From: Rhyacichthys aspro | Taxonomy: Eukaryota; Chordata; Actinopteri; Gobiiformes; Rhyacichthyidae | Reading direction: 5' to 3' | NCBI GenBank assembly: GCA_036850595.1 | Contig: CM072160.1 | Location: 4,109,773-4,173,772, forward strand | DNA length: 64,000 nt | In this document: positions 1 to 11,267 of the stretch, piece by piece | Position numbering within the stretch: position 1 is the stretch's first letter | How the letters are laid out: every line of letters starts with the position of its first letter | Program-made: the position numbers and the translations under genes | The notes under the pieces: model-generated | What the model saw: only the letters and a program-made list of their open reading frames with translations | The model's database searches: none | What the model was told of the DNA's origin: nothing

Positions 1-1273
1 TATCTGTAAAAATAACTTGTGTTTAGATACAAAGCAGAAAACAAAAAGAGTATGTGACTTTAAAACTAGAGCTGTGTGTTACTAATCATTTGTCCAAACG
101 GATTAATCACAATTTACTTTCTGACTTTGACAAATCAAACTCACTGTGCATGCTCTGGAGGTTCCTATGTGGTTCTGGAGAACTCATTTTGGGGCATTTC
201 TAGTGTAATCGTGTGAATAAAAATTTTATAAAATGTTCTGGTGTGGACTGAGATGTTATTGTAAATGGAGGAATAAAATATATATATATATTTATATGTA
301 TAGCCAGCCTCTGAGCTGTTTCAAAATAGTATATTTGCTGTTTATTATAAGAAAAAGACAAGCCTTGACAGAAAATTCATGAATATCTCTGTGTCATTGA
401 ATCAACAGACTTCAGAACCACCTTAAAGTAGCGCAGTCTTATTTTACTCTTTATGCTCCTTTTGACAATAGATACACAACTAAAAGCATGTCAAACTGAT
501 GTGTTCTGCTCGGCAGCAAATAGAGCTGTGCATATAACAGCATTAAGACGAGTTTCTCTGAGGTTTTCACGGTAAAAAAGAAAAAAAAAAACAGACTTAT
601 TTTGTCTAATGCAGTTTCAAAGCCTCTTCTCTGTCTGTGAAAATGTAAATGCAGAGCGCCTCCAGGTGAAACGGGCTTAATTCCAGCCAGGTCGGAGCTT
701 TGTCTTTGCCAAACGACAAATGTAAATGCAGATTATAGCAGCTGAAGCTCATTAGCATTAGCGCTGAGGGAACTGTGTCCAAAGGCGAGACGAGACTTGG
801 CTGTCGCTGAACGTGGCCTGTGCAGAAAAAATGCGCTGGGTTTTAAAATCTCTATCTCTCGCACTAATGAGCCTTAAATTCTCCCGTATCCAATCAAATT
901 AAGTGACCTTAAAACAAGCATTTTAAAGTCACTATTTGGAAAACAACATCCCGGCTGCTCTTTCTAAGTCTCGCTCAAAGTCTCATTAGTTTAGCCATGC
1001 ACCAAAATCCTATTAAAATGGGACAGAGCAGAAAATGGCTGCTGCAGGAAGTGCATTTATCTTCTTTCTAAAAGTGGACAAGAAATGATAGCCTCTTAAA
1101 GTGAAAAGAATGTGCTTTTCTTTATTTAAACGATAGCCTTTTTGCTGCTTGTTATAAATAACCTCACAGCAATATTTGGCTTCTATTGGTATTATGAAAA
1201 ATAATCATTCTAAATGTGTGATTGGCCAAAGAATCATTTAAAACACCAACCAAATGATTATATGAGTTAAAAA

Positions 1274-1808
1274 TAGGGCAACGATATATTTTAAATACAT
1301 TCGAGTGATAATTATTTCAAAAATAGTTTCTCTATTTCTATTTAAGACTACGGTTTTATGTGCAAACATTTTAATTGTAAATATGTATTGTCAAAAATGT
1401 ATCTGTGGGTTAGGTTTGTGACTAAAAATGTTCTTTGAAATCTAAGTTTGGTTGTGTATTTAAGTATTTATTTATAGTTTATTTGGTTTATTTCACAGGG
1501 ATAGATACAATAAACATAAATTATCTTAAAATCTTCAATTTCAGCTCCCAACGATCACAAAACCTATGTAATCAAGAAAAAAACCACAATTATTTACTTG
1601 TTTTTATTTATTACCTGTTACTTGTTTTCCATGAGATTGTGGAAATGCACTTTTTATTTATTTAGTTTATTTATAGGTTTTAATATATTATTTATTTTAA
1701 GGAGAATTCATTGCTTTGTTTTAATAAATCCAACATATTTCCAAAGTCAAGGAGAAATTGTGTAAAATAATTGTGACTATATTTTTTTCCTAATCGAGCA
1801 GCACTATC
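1274..1808. mobile_element. hAT-like non-autonomous element (tagggc...gcagcacta ends)
   Basis: AT-rich element with roughly inverted ends: TAGGGCAACGATATA at the left, and TAGTGCTGCTCGATTA read from the right. Related fragments with aatcgagcagccctact and gcagccctatc ends occur at 29350-29645 and 45240-45537, and the duplicate lies at 53718-54252. There is no coding capacity. The family name is not certain. Confidence 0.5.
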
Positions 1809-2035
1809 TTAAAGTGATCCAGTGTCAGTATTATAGTGTTTAAGCTAATTCAATGCAACACCCGTCCCCCGAATAGTCTTTCATGTGCATCTAGTGCATG
1901 TAGTCCAGCTCCAGTCCCACTAAGCCTTAAGCAGTCCAAGTCCGAGCAGAACCAGTTTATCTAGTTGCATCAGAAACCACCTGAACTCAGACGTTTCCGC
2001 CCACAGTATTTAATTTTTTATAAAAGCGTCCTTAC

Positions 2036-2173
2036 GGTCTCTCGGTCCAGCTGCTTGTTGACTTTGATCACTCCGCTGAGCAGGTCGATGAAGAACTGGT
2101 TGTCCCTGTCTCCGCTCACGATGGAGTACAGCACGGCTCCGTTCATCTGACTGTCCACGTCCTCCGCCACCAG
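2036..2173 (-). CDS. fat2: fat2 exon e14 (cadherin repeat)
   Basis: A 46-codon phase 0-0 exon: LVAEDVDSQMNGAVLYSIVS, GDRDNQFFIDLLSGVIKV, NKQLDRET. The acceptor is tttgtgtctgcag and the donor is ACC/gtaagg. This is the last fat2 exon of the left piece. Its natural continuation (VPSYSLAVRALDSG) is e15 at 49127 in the right piece, and the phase-0 join is perfect. The duplicate at 54481-54618 has an identical exon sequence. Confidence 0.92.
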
Positions 2174-2267
2174 CTGCAGACACAAAAACAACCACTTTCT
2201 GCTCAAATCCACTGCATTTCCCCAACCAGCTTTTGTTAAAATACATACATAAATGGAAATAGTTGAA

Positions 2268-2612
2268 GCCTTTTTGCTGCTTGTTATAAATAACCTCACA
2301 GCAATATATGGCTTCTATTGACATTTGGAAAAATAATCATTCTAAGTGTGTGATTGGCCAAAGAATCATTTAAAACACCAACCAAATTATCATGTGTATT
2401 AAAAATAGGGCTACAGTATATTTTAAATACATTTGATTGTTTTCTTGCAACAATTTAAATGTAATATAACAAGTATAACGCTTCAAGAATGAGGTTTATG
2501 ACTAAAAATGTTCCTTGAAATCTAAATTTGGATGTGTATTTAAGTATTTATTTATAGTTTATTCGGTTTATTACACAGGGACAGATACAATAAACATAAA
2601 TTGAACTGCATT
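2268..2612. repeat. Local repeat of 1138-1515
   Basis: The stretch beginning tttttgctgcttgttataaa and ending with the acagatacaataaacataaa text repeats 1138-1515 in the intron on the other side of e14, with small indels. The second copies are at about 53580-53975 and 54714-55072. It is probably a second, truncated copy of the element at 1274-1808 plus its flank. Confidence 0.6.
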
Positions 2613-4487
2613 TCCCCAACCAGCACCACAGGGAAATAAATACATAAATACTATTTCAGTTTATTAAGTCTGCAGGGTGTTTTATTCTGAAAACTTGATT
2701 TTCTAGACCTTTACTTCCTGGAGTGTTGAAATAATATTAAACCCAAACTAGCTAAATAATCAGAAAATTAGAAAAGACTAGAGTCCAATTCCAGTTTTAT
2801 TTATCTTCTCCCTTTTCACAAGTTTCCATTGAGTATTTATTTAATTCCCAGTCTCTTGTTGACCACAGCTGGTTTATTTCTCCACATCATTTTTGTTTTG
2901 GGATGAAAACCTTTTCTTTAAAGTCAACAAGAACATGGCTCATTTCTAGATTTTGACCTGCCTTCTTGAGTTTGAACTTGGACTGAGTCTTGTACAAAAA
3001 TGTATTATAAACAGACTGATATTTAATCACTTGATCTGTTACTGAAATAGTTTACTTTATTCAAACCTGTCTTAAGTCTTGTTAAATGATGACATGGGGT
3101 AAATAATCTTGACCTAGACAGTTTCCTTGTTTCCTATTTGTCAATTTTTGCATTCTTACATATTATATACATCATTGAATCATTTTTTAATGTTTATTTT
3201 ATATTAAATCACTCTGCAAGATATGTTCAAGCCTTTCCAGTGCGTTTCAGACACATTACTTTGCTACAATACATTTGAATGATGTAGAAAAGAAAAAAAA
3301 AAGACTATAATGAGAATAAGGACAACCACATTGTGCTATTTTAAAGCAAAAGAACAGGTTTTGTGTTTCTTGAACCTGTGTGAACCCAGACACTCACAAC
3401 CCAGTGTCTGTCGGTTCAAAAACATCTTCCCACTCACTTCTACCAAACTCGAAAGTATTATTCCTCTCGGTTTCTTAATAAGCTGTAAAACATATCACAG
3501 TCTGTTCCAGTAGCTTCTCGCCGCCACCTGTCGGCTCCAATTGTTTCCACGGTAACAGACACCTGGGCATTTTGCATGTGTGACTGTTTCACTGTGGAGT
3601 CTGCTATTTTTGTAAGATCCAAACTTTAGCGACTGAACAGACTGTACCTAAAATCATCCAAAAAGCTCGAGTCGATTCGGTTTAGTTTATGTAGGCACTG
3701 GATACTGTAATTTAGCTTTATCTTGGAAAATTAGAAGGAAATGGAGCTTTTACACCTGTGCTATTCGGTCCTCGCTCTTTCTCGTTTGGTCTAAAGCAAA
3801 TTGTCAGGTGTGAAAGCTCCAGCTGCTGCAAAAAAAAGCAGTCTTGGTCGGGTTTGTTTGCGGGGAGTCAATGGGAGGAAGGAAAAAATAGATAGTTTAC
3901 TTGGGTTTAAAAGTACAAGACTCACAGAATATGTTGTTTTATTTTCTAGGGAAGATGTGCATCCAGATGTCACCAAAAGACACACTGCACCTTTAAATTG
4001 TTGTTTAAATAAGAAAGAGAAGGATAAACATGTCTACTTTCTGAATAATGTTCTTTTTTCACAGTTCACGCAGTTTCAAACTATGAAATTTCCTTATTAA
4101 CCACGTCTTTTTACTGCATTCTTCTACAGTTTGTACACTTTGTTGTTGTTCGATCTGATTTGGACAGGTTTGGTGACCCTCTTTTGACCCAAACTACTTC
4201 TAATCAGACCTCTGAAAGTGTGCTTTGGAATCTAGCTCCAAGATGTTAACAATTGAGACTTTTGGATCAATTACAGAAAGCTCTAGACACTGAAACAACA
4301 CCAATACTATGTTGTACTGTATTGAAATAGTAATATTATATATGGAATAGTTAACATGAGTGACAAAAATACGCCCAATTGACCCTTGCACTCATATACA
4401 GTCATGTATTGTGGTTTTACTGCAGAATTAAACCAAACTTATCGCTAAACTCCAATCCTTCGGTAACATCCTGGTCTTGGGGCCTAC
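2613..4487. other. Intron between e13 and e14, no further feature
   Basis: AT-rich sequence with no exon, array or recognisable transposon. The short open frames here are not conserved-looking. The second copy (55076-56966) is nearly identical. Confidence 0.6.
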
Positions 4488-4702
4488 CTGGACCACAGAC
4501 TCTCCGATGGTGGCGTCCTCCGACACCACGGCGGAGTAAATGTCTCGGCTGAACACCGGAGCGTTGTCGTTGACGTCGGTCAGGTTGATGTTGACTGTGG
4601 TGATGGCGCTCAGAGGTGGAGATCCTCCGTCCCGGGCCTCCACCGTCAGGAAGTAGTCCCGGCACGTCTCATAATCCAGCGGCTGGGCTACCAAGATCGC
4701 AC
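4488..4702 (-). CDS. fat2: fat2 exon e13 (cadherin repeat)
   Basis: A 215-nt exon (phase 1 in, 0 out) encoding GAILVAQPLDYETCRDYFLT, then VEARDGGSPPLSAITTVNIN, the linker DVNDNAPVFSRD and SEDATIGESVVQ. The acceptor is gtcttttccag and the donor is CAG/gtaggc. A duplicate lies at 56967-57181. Confidence 0.92.
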
Positions 4703-4809
4703 CTGGAAAAGACAGGTATAAAAAATGTTGATGTTTAAAGTGTGATCACTGGTTCAGTATTTGTGGAAATAATGAGACGTCAGTGTATTATTACATTTGT
4801 TAAACACAT

Positions 4810-5183
4810 CAGCGTTCTTACACCTTTTCTAAGTTCAAATTCCAGCACTTTTCAAGCACTTTCAAGGTGTGTTTTCATGTTTTTCAAGCACCTTACTGCA
4901 GTAAATTACATGTTGACATACACCGAATGTAGTTTTTCTCATTTAAATCCATTGTGGCATAAAAAAAGACTTCATTTAAATTGTTGAATACTTTAGAAAT
5001 TAAACTTGTGAGATCAAAAAGATTTTAACATGAACGGTGTGTGCAGAAATAAATGAATTATTAAAGCAACACAATCAGAATTTTAAGCACTTTCAAGCAC
5101 TTTATCCAAGACTTTACAACCTTGGAAACACTAGATTAAAATTCAAGCATTTTCAAGGATTTCAAGCACCTGTAAGAACCCTG
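4810..5183. mobile_element. Short inverted-terminal-repeat element (374 bp)
   Basis: It begins CAGCGTTCTTACACC and ends with the complement of CAGGGTTCTTACAGG, flanked on both sides by acacat, which fits a target-site duplication. The interior repeats caagcactttcaagcac-like text. A fragment of the same family occurs at 46262-46292. There is no ORF. It is a hAT-like MITE by structure. Confidence 0.6.
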
Positions 5184-5575
5184 ACACATGTAACAACATT
5201 TTTTTAATGCTTCGGATATGTCTTATCTTCTTTTTGTCTTATAATTGTGCACTCATAAATGAACAGGAAATACAGCTGCTTTTGTTGAGCGTTACTCGCA
5301 TGATGCTGCCTTCAATTGCACTCTGTAAAGCTCAGCGCTACAGGGCTTTACACCCAAAGGCCAAAAAACAGCCAAATGTTGTAAATCACTGATGACATAG
5401 AAAAGCATGGAAAAAATCATTATGACAATACTTTTTTTGAGTAAATATTCTTTAGAAATACAAGCATCAGTTTAATATAATATTAGTGTTGTTGAAAAGA
5501 CTTGAAAGGACCAGAAACCTTGAAGGATATGACTTTGGACTTGACTTTGGGACTCGGGACTTTAGTCAAACTCAC

Positions 5576-5968
5576 CGGTCAGAGGATGGACGTGGAACTT
5601 TCCGTGCTCGTTGCCCGATCGTATGCTGTAGGTGATCTCTGCGTTGGTTCCTATGTCCTTGCTGGCGGCGTAGACCCTCAGGACTTCAGTGCCCACTCCC
5701 ACATCCTCCGGGACAGTGGCCAGTTGATCCCGCCTCTCGAACACCGGAGGGTTATCGTTTATGTCCAACACGGTGATGGTAACGTTAACCAAAGAGGACA
5801 GAGGCTGCGGAGAGCCCTGGTCCGAGGCCCGTACCGTGATCTGATAGGACGACTGCACCTCTCGATCCAGGACTCGCTCTAAAACGATGATTCCAGAAGA
5901 CTTATCGATGGAGAAGGAGCCGTCAGAGGAGTCGGACAAAGAGTAGACCACGGTGCGACCCGGGCCGG
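5576..5968 (-). CDS. fat2: fat2 exon e12 (cadherin repeats)
   Basis: A 393-nt exon (phase 1 in and out). It begins AGPGRTVVYSLSDSSDGSFS, then IIVLERVLDREVQSSYQITV, the linker DINDNPPVFERRD, VPEDVGVGTEVL and SKDIGTNAEITYSIRSGNEH, ending VHPLTG. The acceptor is gtctcgtttacag and the donor is ACCG/gtgagt. Against the duplicate at 58051-58443 one residue differs (Ser here, Ala there; base 5936 versus 58411); the other changes seen are synonymous. Confidence 0.92.
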
Positions 5969-6079
5969 CTGTAAACGAGACATACAGAGGGGTTAACAGG
6001 GAATTAATAGAGGTCAATCAAACGTATGATAACCTCTGATCGGTCGGTCACTAACCAATCAGAGGCCAACATAGGTTCA

Positions 6080-6976
6080 ATTGACCTGTACTACTGGTCC
6101 ATGGTCTGGTTGTGGTCTCTGGTCTTGCCCCAGTTCTGGACCATGGCCAGGTTTAGGTGACTCTTTCTGGTCTCGGGTCAGGTTCTGATTTTACCCTGGT
6201 CCAGGTCTATGGCCTGGATGCGTGTCTATGGTCCGGGTCTTACCCTGGTCCGGAACTATGGCCTGGATGTGGGTCTTACCCTGGTCCGGGTCTATGGTTC
6301 CAGTCCGGGTCTTACCCTGGTCCTGGTCTTACCCTGGTCCGGGTCTATAGCCTGGATTTGGGTCTTACCCTGGTCCGGGTCTATGGTTCCGGTCCGGGTC
6401 TTAGCCTGGTCCGGGTCTATGGCCTGGATGCGGGTCTTACCCTGGTCCGGGTCTATGGCTCTGGTCCGGGTCTATGGTCCCGGTCTTACCCTGGTCCGGG
6501 TCTATGGTCCCGGTCTTACCCTGGTCCGGGTCTATGGTCCGGGTCTTACCCTGGTCCGGGTCTATGGTCCGGGTCTTACCCTGGTCCGGGTCTATGGTCC
6601 TGGTCTTACCCTGGTCCGGGTCTATGGCCTGGATGCGGGTCTTACCCTGGTCCGGGTCTATGGTCCTGGTCCGGGTCTTACCCTGGTCCGGGTCTATGGC
6701 CTGGATGCGGGTCTTACTCTGGTCCGGGTCTATGGTCCGGGTCTATGGTCCGGGTCTTACTCTGGTCCGGGTCTATGGTCCGGGTCTTACCCTGGTCCGG
6801 GTCTATGGTCCAGGTCTTACCCTGGTCCGGGTCTATGGTCCAGGTCTTACCCTGGTCCGGGTCTATGGTCCTGGTCTTACCCTGGTCCGGGTCTATGGCC
6901 CGGGTCTTACCCTGGTCCGGGTCTATGGCCTGGATGCGGGTCTTACCCTGGTCCGGGTCTATGGTCCAGGTCTTAC
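6080..6976. repeat. 30/36-bp VNTR carrying tandem splice donors (copy 1)
   Basis: A tandem array abutting the 3' end of e11, with roughly 27 units. On the minus strand the common 30-bp unit encodes TRT-IDPDQGK and contains CAGG/gtaaga, a copy of the exon's own donor. A 36-bp variant encoding TRIQA-IDPDQGK matches the native exon end exactly, so the 30-bp form looks like a derivative with 6 bp lost. About nine units stay open in the exon frame. Units become degenerate between 6080 and 6200, far from the exon. Confidence 0.92.
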
Positions 6977-7210
6977 CCTGGTCCGGGTCTATGGCCTGGA
7001 TGCGGGTCAGCAGGGCTCTGGGGGCGGTGTCTTCGTAAACGCTGGCCGTGTAATGAGGCAGAGTGAAGAGCGGAGGGTTGTCGTTCACGTCGCTCACCGT
7101 CAGCAGCACGTCTGAACTACAAAAATGGCCGCCACCGTCTGTCGCCTTGGCAACCAGTCTGTACGCTGGGGTCACCTCTCGATCCAGATTCACCAGTAAC
7201 TTTATATCAC
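6977..7210 (-). CDS. fat2: fat2 exon e11 (cadherin repeat; VNTR at its 3' end)
   Basis: A 234-nt core exon (phase 1 in and out). It encodes GDIKLLVNLDREVTPAYRLV, AKATDGGGHFCSSD, the linker DVNDNPPLF, and YTASVYEDTAPRALLTRIQA then IDPDQ. The proximal donor is CAGG/gtaaga, joining e12 as DPDQ-AGPGRTVVYSL. The exon continues without a stop into a tandem array whose units each repeat IDPDQGKT and the same donor. Use of a more distal donor would therefore lengthen the protein by 10 or 12 residues per unit, in frame; the frame stays open to about 6714. I take the first donor as the canonical end because it restores the normal spacing of an EC repeat. Confidence 0.85.
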
Positions 7211-7309
7211 CTGAACGACACATTGGGATTAGTTCTAACTCTCACTTATAAACTTTATTGCCATGAAATAACTTAAATAAAACTGTAATATAAATATAAA
7301 AGTCTTTAC

Positions 7310-7463
7310 CAGTGTCAGGGTCGATGCTGAAGTCCTGGGACCCAGTGCCATGGAGACTGTACTGGATCCAGGCACTGAGCCCCACGTCTGCGTCTGTGGC
7401 CCCCACTCGGAGCAGGACACTGTTCACTGGGACGTCCTCTGAGACCGACGTTGAGTAGAAGGC
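7310..7463 (-). CDS. fat2: fat2 exon e10 (cadherin repeat)
   Basis: A 154-nt exon (phase 0 in, 1 out): AFYSTSVSEDVPVNSVLLRV, GATDADVGLSAWIQYSLHG and FSIDPDTG, the first half of an EC repeat. The acceptor is tgcctcctgtag and the donor is ACTG/gtaaag. A duplicate lies at 60639-60792. Confidence 0.9.
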
Positions 7464-8112
7464 CTACAGGAGGCAATGGAAGCAACTTAATTCATTTCAA
7501 CTGATTTGAGTTCACTTTTTATCTCATTTGCTTTTTTCCTAATTAAGACACACAGGCATTTAAATTCCAGGGATGTGACTAATTAATCGCATCTCTGGCT
7601 GTAATTAACTGTGAACTTGTCAACTTTTAATAAACACAATGAATCTTCAATTTAACAGAAGGTAATTAACTTTATTTGAATCATTTAACTTTGCCGTACT
7701 TTAACTTTTGTATAGCGTGTCAATTGTAATAAGTTTTACGTAGAAAAGTATTGATTTTGGATTGTTCAGACTCAAAACTGAGTTACTATGACAACCCAGT
7801 TTATAAATGCAAAAAAAAAACCTTAAAAATAACTTAACTAAGAAACCTAAAGTGCATTACCAATACATTCACTTTGAGCTTCAGAATTTTAAATGTCAAT
7901 TTGTGTGAACTTGTGTAATTTAGGACCTTACAGAATATTTAAATCTGCTGCAAATCACACATATTACTTTACTCTTTTCCAGGGATCCATCTCTTAAAGC
8001 AGAATTGACCATTTAACACAAAGTCAACGTGCTAATTTTACCAGCCTATAAAATTCACATTGCCAAAGGCCTCTAGACTTGATATTGGTATTAGACAGAT
8101 TTAAATCCGGAC
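7464..8112. other. Intron between e9 and e10, no further feature
   Basis: AT-rich, with no repeat or exon seen. The duplicate is 60793-61457. Confidence 0.6.
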
Positions 8113-8309
8113 CTGGATGCAGATGGGACTGTTGTCGTTGGTGTCGGTCACTGTCACCTCCACCGTTGCCTGGGAAACGAAGAAGCCATCGCTGGCCGTG
8201 ACGTTAATGACGTAGAGGTTTCGCTCTTCTCGATCCAGCGGCCCTTTCACGTACATCTTCCACTCGCCTTGAACGAGACCCAGAGCGAAGACGCCGCGGT
8301 AGTTTCCAC
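8113..8309 (-). CDS. fat2: fat2 exon e9 (cadherin repeat)
   Basis: A 197-nt exon (phase 1 in, 0 out) encoding GGNYRGVFALGLVQGEWKMY, then a VKGPLDREERNLYVINVTASDG segment and the linker DTNDNSPICIQ. The acceptor is ctgtctttcag. The donor is CAG/gtccgg, a weak match beyond GT, but it gives a phase-correct join to AFYSTSVSED of e10. The second copy at 61458-61654 has the same length and the same donor. Confidence 0.9.
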
Positions 8310-9129
8310 CTGAAAGACAGAAAAGTTAACAATACTTTATGTTCTTACTTTAATGGTTGGCTGCCTTCACTGCTTCATATGAGCTCAGCATACTTTGATA
8401 CATACTAGTGCCATACAATATGCAAATAATTAAATTCTCTTTCAAAATAAGGTAATTAATTTCACACTAATATACAATTCTTTATCTTAGGACCCCAGTA
8501 AGTTTTAGTAGTTATCTTTTCAACTACACTTTCCCAGCAGAACTCTTTAGGCCATTTAACTCCACCACATGCAGATAAAACCCACACATCTGGTTTTTTT
8601 TTTATTTGTTTGTTATAAAATGGCTTATCTCTTCTGTGATAAACTGAAATGTTTTCTTATAATCTGAGGATACTCTTTTTTTAATAAGATAAGCTGCAAA
8701 AGCCTTTTATGCACAAGAAAATGCATTAACACAAAGAGCAAAAGACACCTAAAGAGCCACAATGCCACATTTTCATGTTAGGATATAGTTTTTCTAGCTT
8801 AAACAAACCTCCAATGAGATAAGAATTTGAATGAATGCAATAAATGTACATGTAATTTCCTCTTTGAAAGTCAGAAAAATACTAGAACAGTTTATGGACT
8901 GACTAAATTATTAGTGAGAAGCAATGTTACTAAATGAATGCTAATAGGGAGTCAAATATAGCTTTAGATGAGATACCTCTCATAGATGTTAAGGGTTAAA
9001 TAGCACAGGCACAGGTTGCTAAACAATAAATATGGCAATTATAAGACTAATTTACTGCTGTGTTGTCTTATTATGTCAAGCTGAGAAATGGAAATCACAT
9101 TATTCTCCAACTTGAGCAGGTGCATGGTC

Positions 9130-9995
9130 ATGGCCAGTAAACATGTCCACATCCATCTATAACCTGTTTAAACCCGACTAAAACCAGTAAAGGTCCAATA
9201 TAAACCCCAGTTAACATGTCCACATCCATCTATAACCTGTTTAAACCCGACTAAAACCAGTAAAGGTCCAATATAAACCCCAGTAAACCTGTCCAAATCC
9301 ATCCATAGTCTGTTTAAACCCGACTAAAACCAGTTAAGGTCCAAGATAAACCCCATTAAACCTGTTTAAACCCAACTAAAACCAGGTAAGGTCCAAGTTA
9401 AACCCCAGTAAACCTGTCCAAATCCATCTATAACCTGTTTAAACCCGACTAAAACCAGTAAAGGTCCAATATAAACCCCAGTAAACATGTCCACATCCAT
9501 CTATAGCCTGTTTAAACCCAACTAAAACCAGTAAAGGTCCAATATAAACCCCAGTAAACATGTCCACGTCCATCTATAGCCTGTTTAAACCCAACTAAAA
9601 CCAGTAAAGGTCCAATATAAACCCCAGTAAACATGTTCAAATCCATGTATAACCTGTTTAAACCCGACTAAAACAAGTTAAGGTCCAAATACAACCCAAT
9701 TAAACCTGTCCAAATCCATCCATAGCCTGTTTAAATGCAACTGAAAGAAGTTAAGGTCCAAGATAAACCCCATTAAACCTGTTTAAACCCAACTAAAACC
9801 AGTAAAGGTCCAATATAAACCCCAGTAAACCTGTCCAAATCCACCTATAACCTGTTTAAACCCAACTAAAACACGTTAAGGTCCAAATACAACCCAATCA
9901 AACCTGTCCAAATCCATCCATAGCCTGTTTAAACCCAACTAAAACCAGTTAAGATCCAAGATAAACCCCATTAAACCTGTTTAAACCCAACTTAA
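9130..9995. repeat. Minisatellite with a unit of about 75 bp (copy 1)
   Basis: About eleven units built on gtccacatccatctataacc, tgtttaaacccgactaaaac and cagtaaaggtccaatataaa. Units vary at a few positions and some are truncated. The array lies in the intron between e8 and e9. Confidence 0.88.
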
Positions 9996-10334
9996 ACCAT
10001 GACTTATGATGATGACTTATTTTAAGAAACAAAAATAAATGATAAAAATAAATATCTTTCAAATTATTAGTCAAATGACAATCGGGGTCTATGTCTCTGT
10101 GTCATTATCTGATCTATACAAATCCACTGGGGCTAATTCAGTCTCCCTTCATCTTTATTAAACATGCCTTGGTTCACAGTTGAAGCTCAGAAAAGGTCAG
10201 ATTCGTCGTTATATTTTCTGTACGTTTGATGGCTGTCTCCCTGCAGTGTTTCATGACTCATTCTTCATTCAGCGATAAGGTCACATCAATCAAAGACCGC
10301 CATCGGGAGTCCAACAGTCTTACACTGAAGGAGG

Positions 10335-10575
10335 CTTTTCTGGAGATCTTATTCCAAGATTTTTCAGGCCATTGTAAAGAATAAGTTATATGCGAAAAGG
10401 AGATGCAAAAAAGGGCCAATCTGACATGAAAAGTGAACCAAAAACAAGCTGAAAAACGTCAACAAACACTTTTCCAGGTTAATATATTCATACATTTTCC
10501 CTGACTTTCCATGATTCGAAATTTGGCCTGCAATATTCCAGGTTTTCCAGGACTCATGATATTCCTGCAAGGTTT
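10335..10575. mobile_element. Dispersed repeat fragment (ttttccaggttttccagg)
   Basis: Sequence rich in ccaggttttccaggac-like text that also occurs at 32775-32830; a second copy lies at 63530-63745. It looks like a remnant of a short interspersed element. No ends or target duplication could be fixed. Confidence 0.35.
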
Positions 10576-10854
10576 TTTTTTGTTTTTTTTTGTGATAATG
10601 CTATTTATTAGCTACTTATCTGCTGTCAGTGAGATGTAATGGTATTGGTTTAGTCCTGCTTTAGGTTATGGTCTATGTTTAGCCCAAAATTAATAACAGA
10701 GAAGTCCATGTTAACGATCAGTGCCGACTGGAGTTAGAGCGAGGGGCTTTAAGACACTTAAAGTAAAATGGTAGTAAACGGTAAATTACAGTACATGTTT
10801 TTAACCAAGCATGTAGTTCAGTGAACATCAGCACAGTTTAAGACCCGTCCCTTT

Positions 10855-11215
10855 TGATTGGACAATGGTGTGAATACTAAAGCTGGACTAAAACAAAGAC
10901 TAAGCCAGAACTGGGTCTAAACCAGAGCTAAGTCAGGACATAATCAGAAGTGAATTTGGACTAAACCAGGACTAGAAATGACTATAACTAGGAATCTTCC
11001 TGGACGATACCAAAATGAAACCAAAAGTAAACCAGGACAAAACTGAAAAATGAAACTGGACTAAACCAGTAGACTAAAACCAGGACTAACCTCGAGACAT
11101 ATCCAGGACTAACAAGGGACAAGGGTTAATTTTGCAGTAAACCTGGGAGAAACTAAAACTAAACCTAGTCCAAACCAGACCTAAAACCTGGCCAAAACCA
11201 GAACTAACCCCACAA
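10855..11215. repeat. Degenerate array of a TAAACCAGGACT-like unit
   Basis: Irregular repeats of ctaaaccaggactaa, gaccaaaac and similar words with drifting spacing, next to e8. The same vocabulary fills several other introns of the gene (see 17030, 19340, 19810, 22740, 33110, 43600). Confidence 0.6.
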
Positions 11216-11267
11216 AAACACTTTTAATGAGTGAAACTGTAATACAAGAAAAAAAGGTAAAACTCAC

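Larger units (their letters stand above)
1..10835. repeat. Segment present twice, copy 1 (e9-e14 region)
   Basis: This segment aligns end to end with 52429-64000, in the same orientation, across exons and introns. Identity is high by eye, with scattered substitutions, small indels and large length changes only in the tandem arrays. Both ends are cut by the window or by the alignment limit, so the true extent is unknown. Confidence 0.95.

Noticed and set aside
2010..2324. Unspliced minus-strand frames running through e14 into both introns
   Set aside because: Shadow frames: good acceptor and donor sites at 2173 and 2036 and family similarity stop exactly at these borders.
3310..3513. Small open frames duplicated in both copies (also 3801-4100, 5207-5392)
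   Set aside because: Their presence in both copies only reflects the duplicated segment. No domain, no splice link, low-complexity introns.
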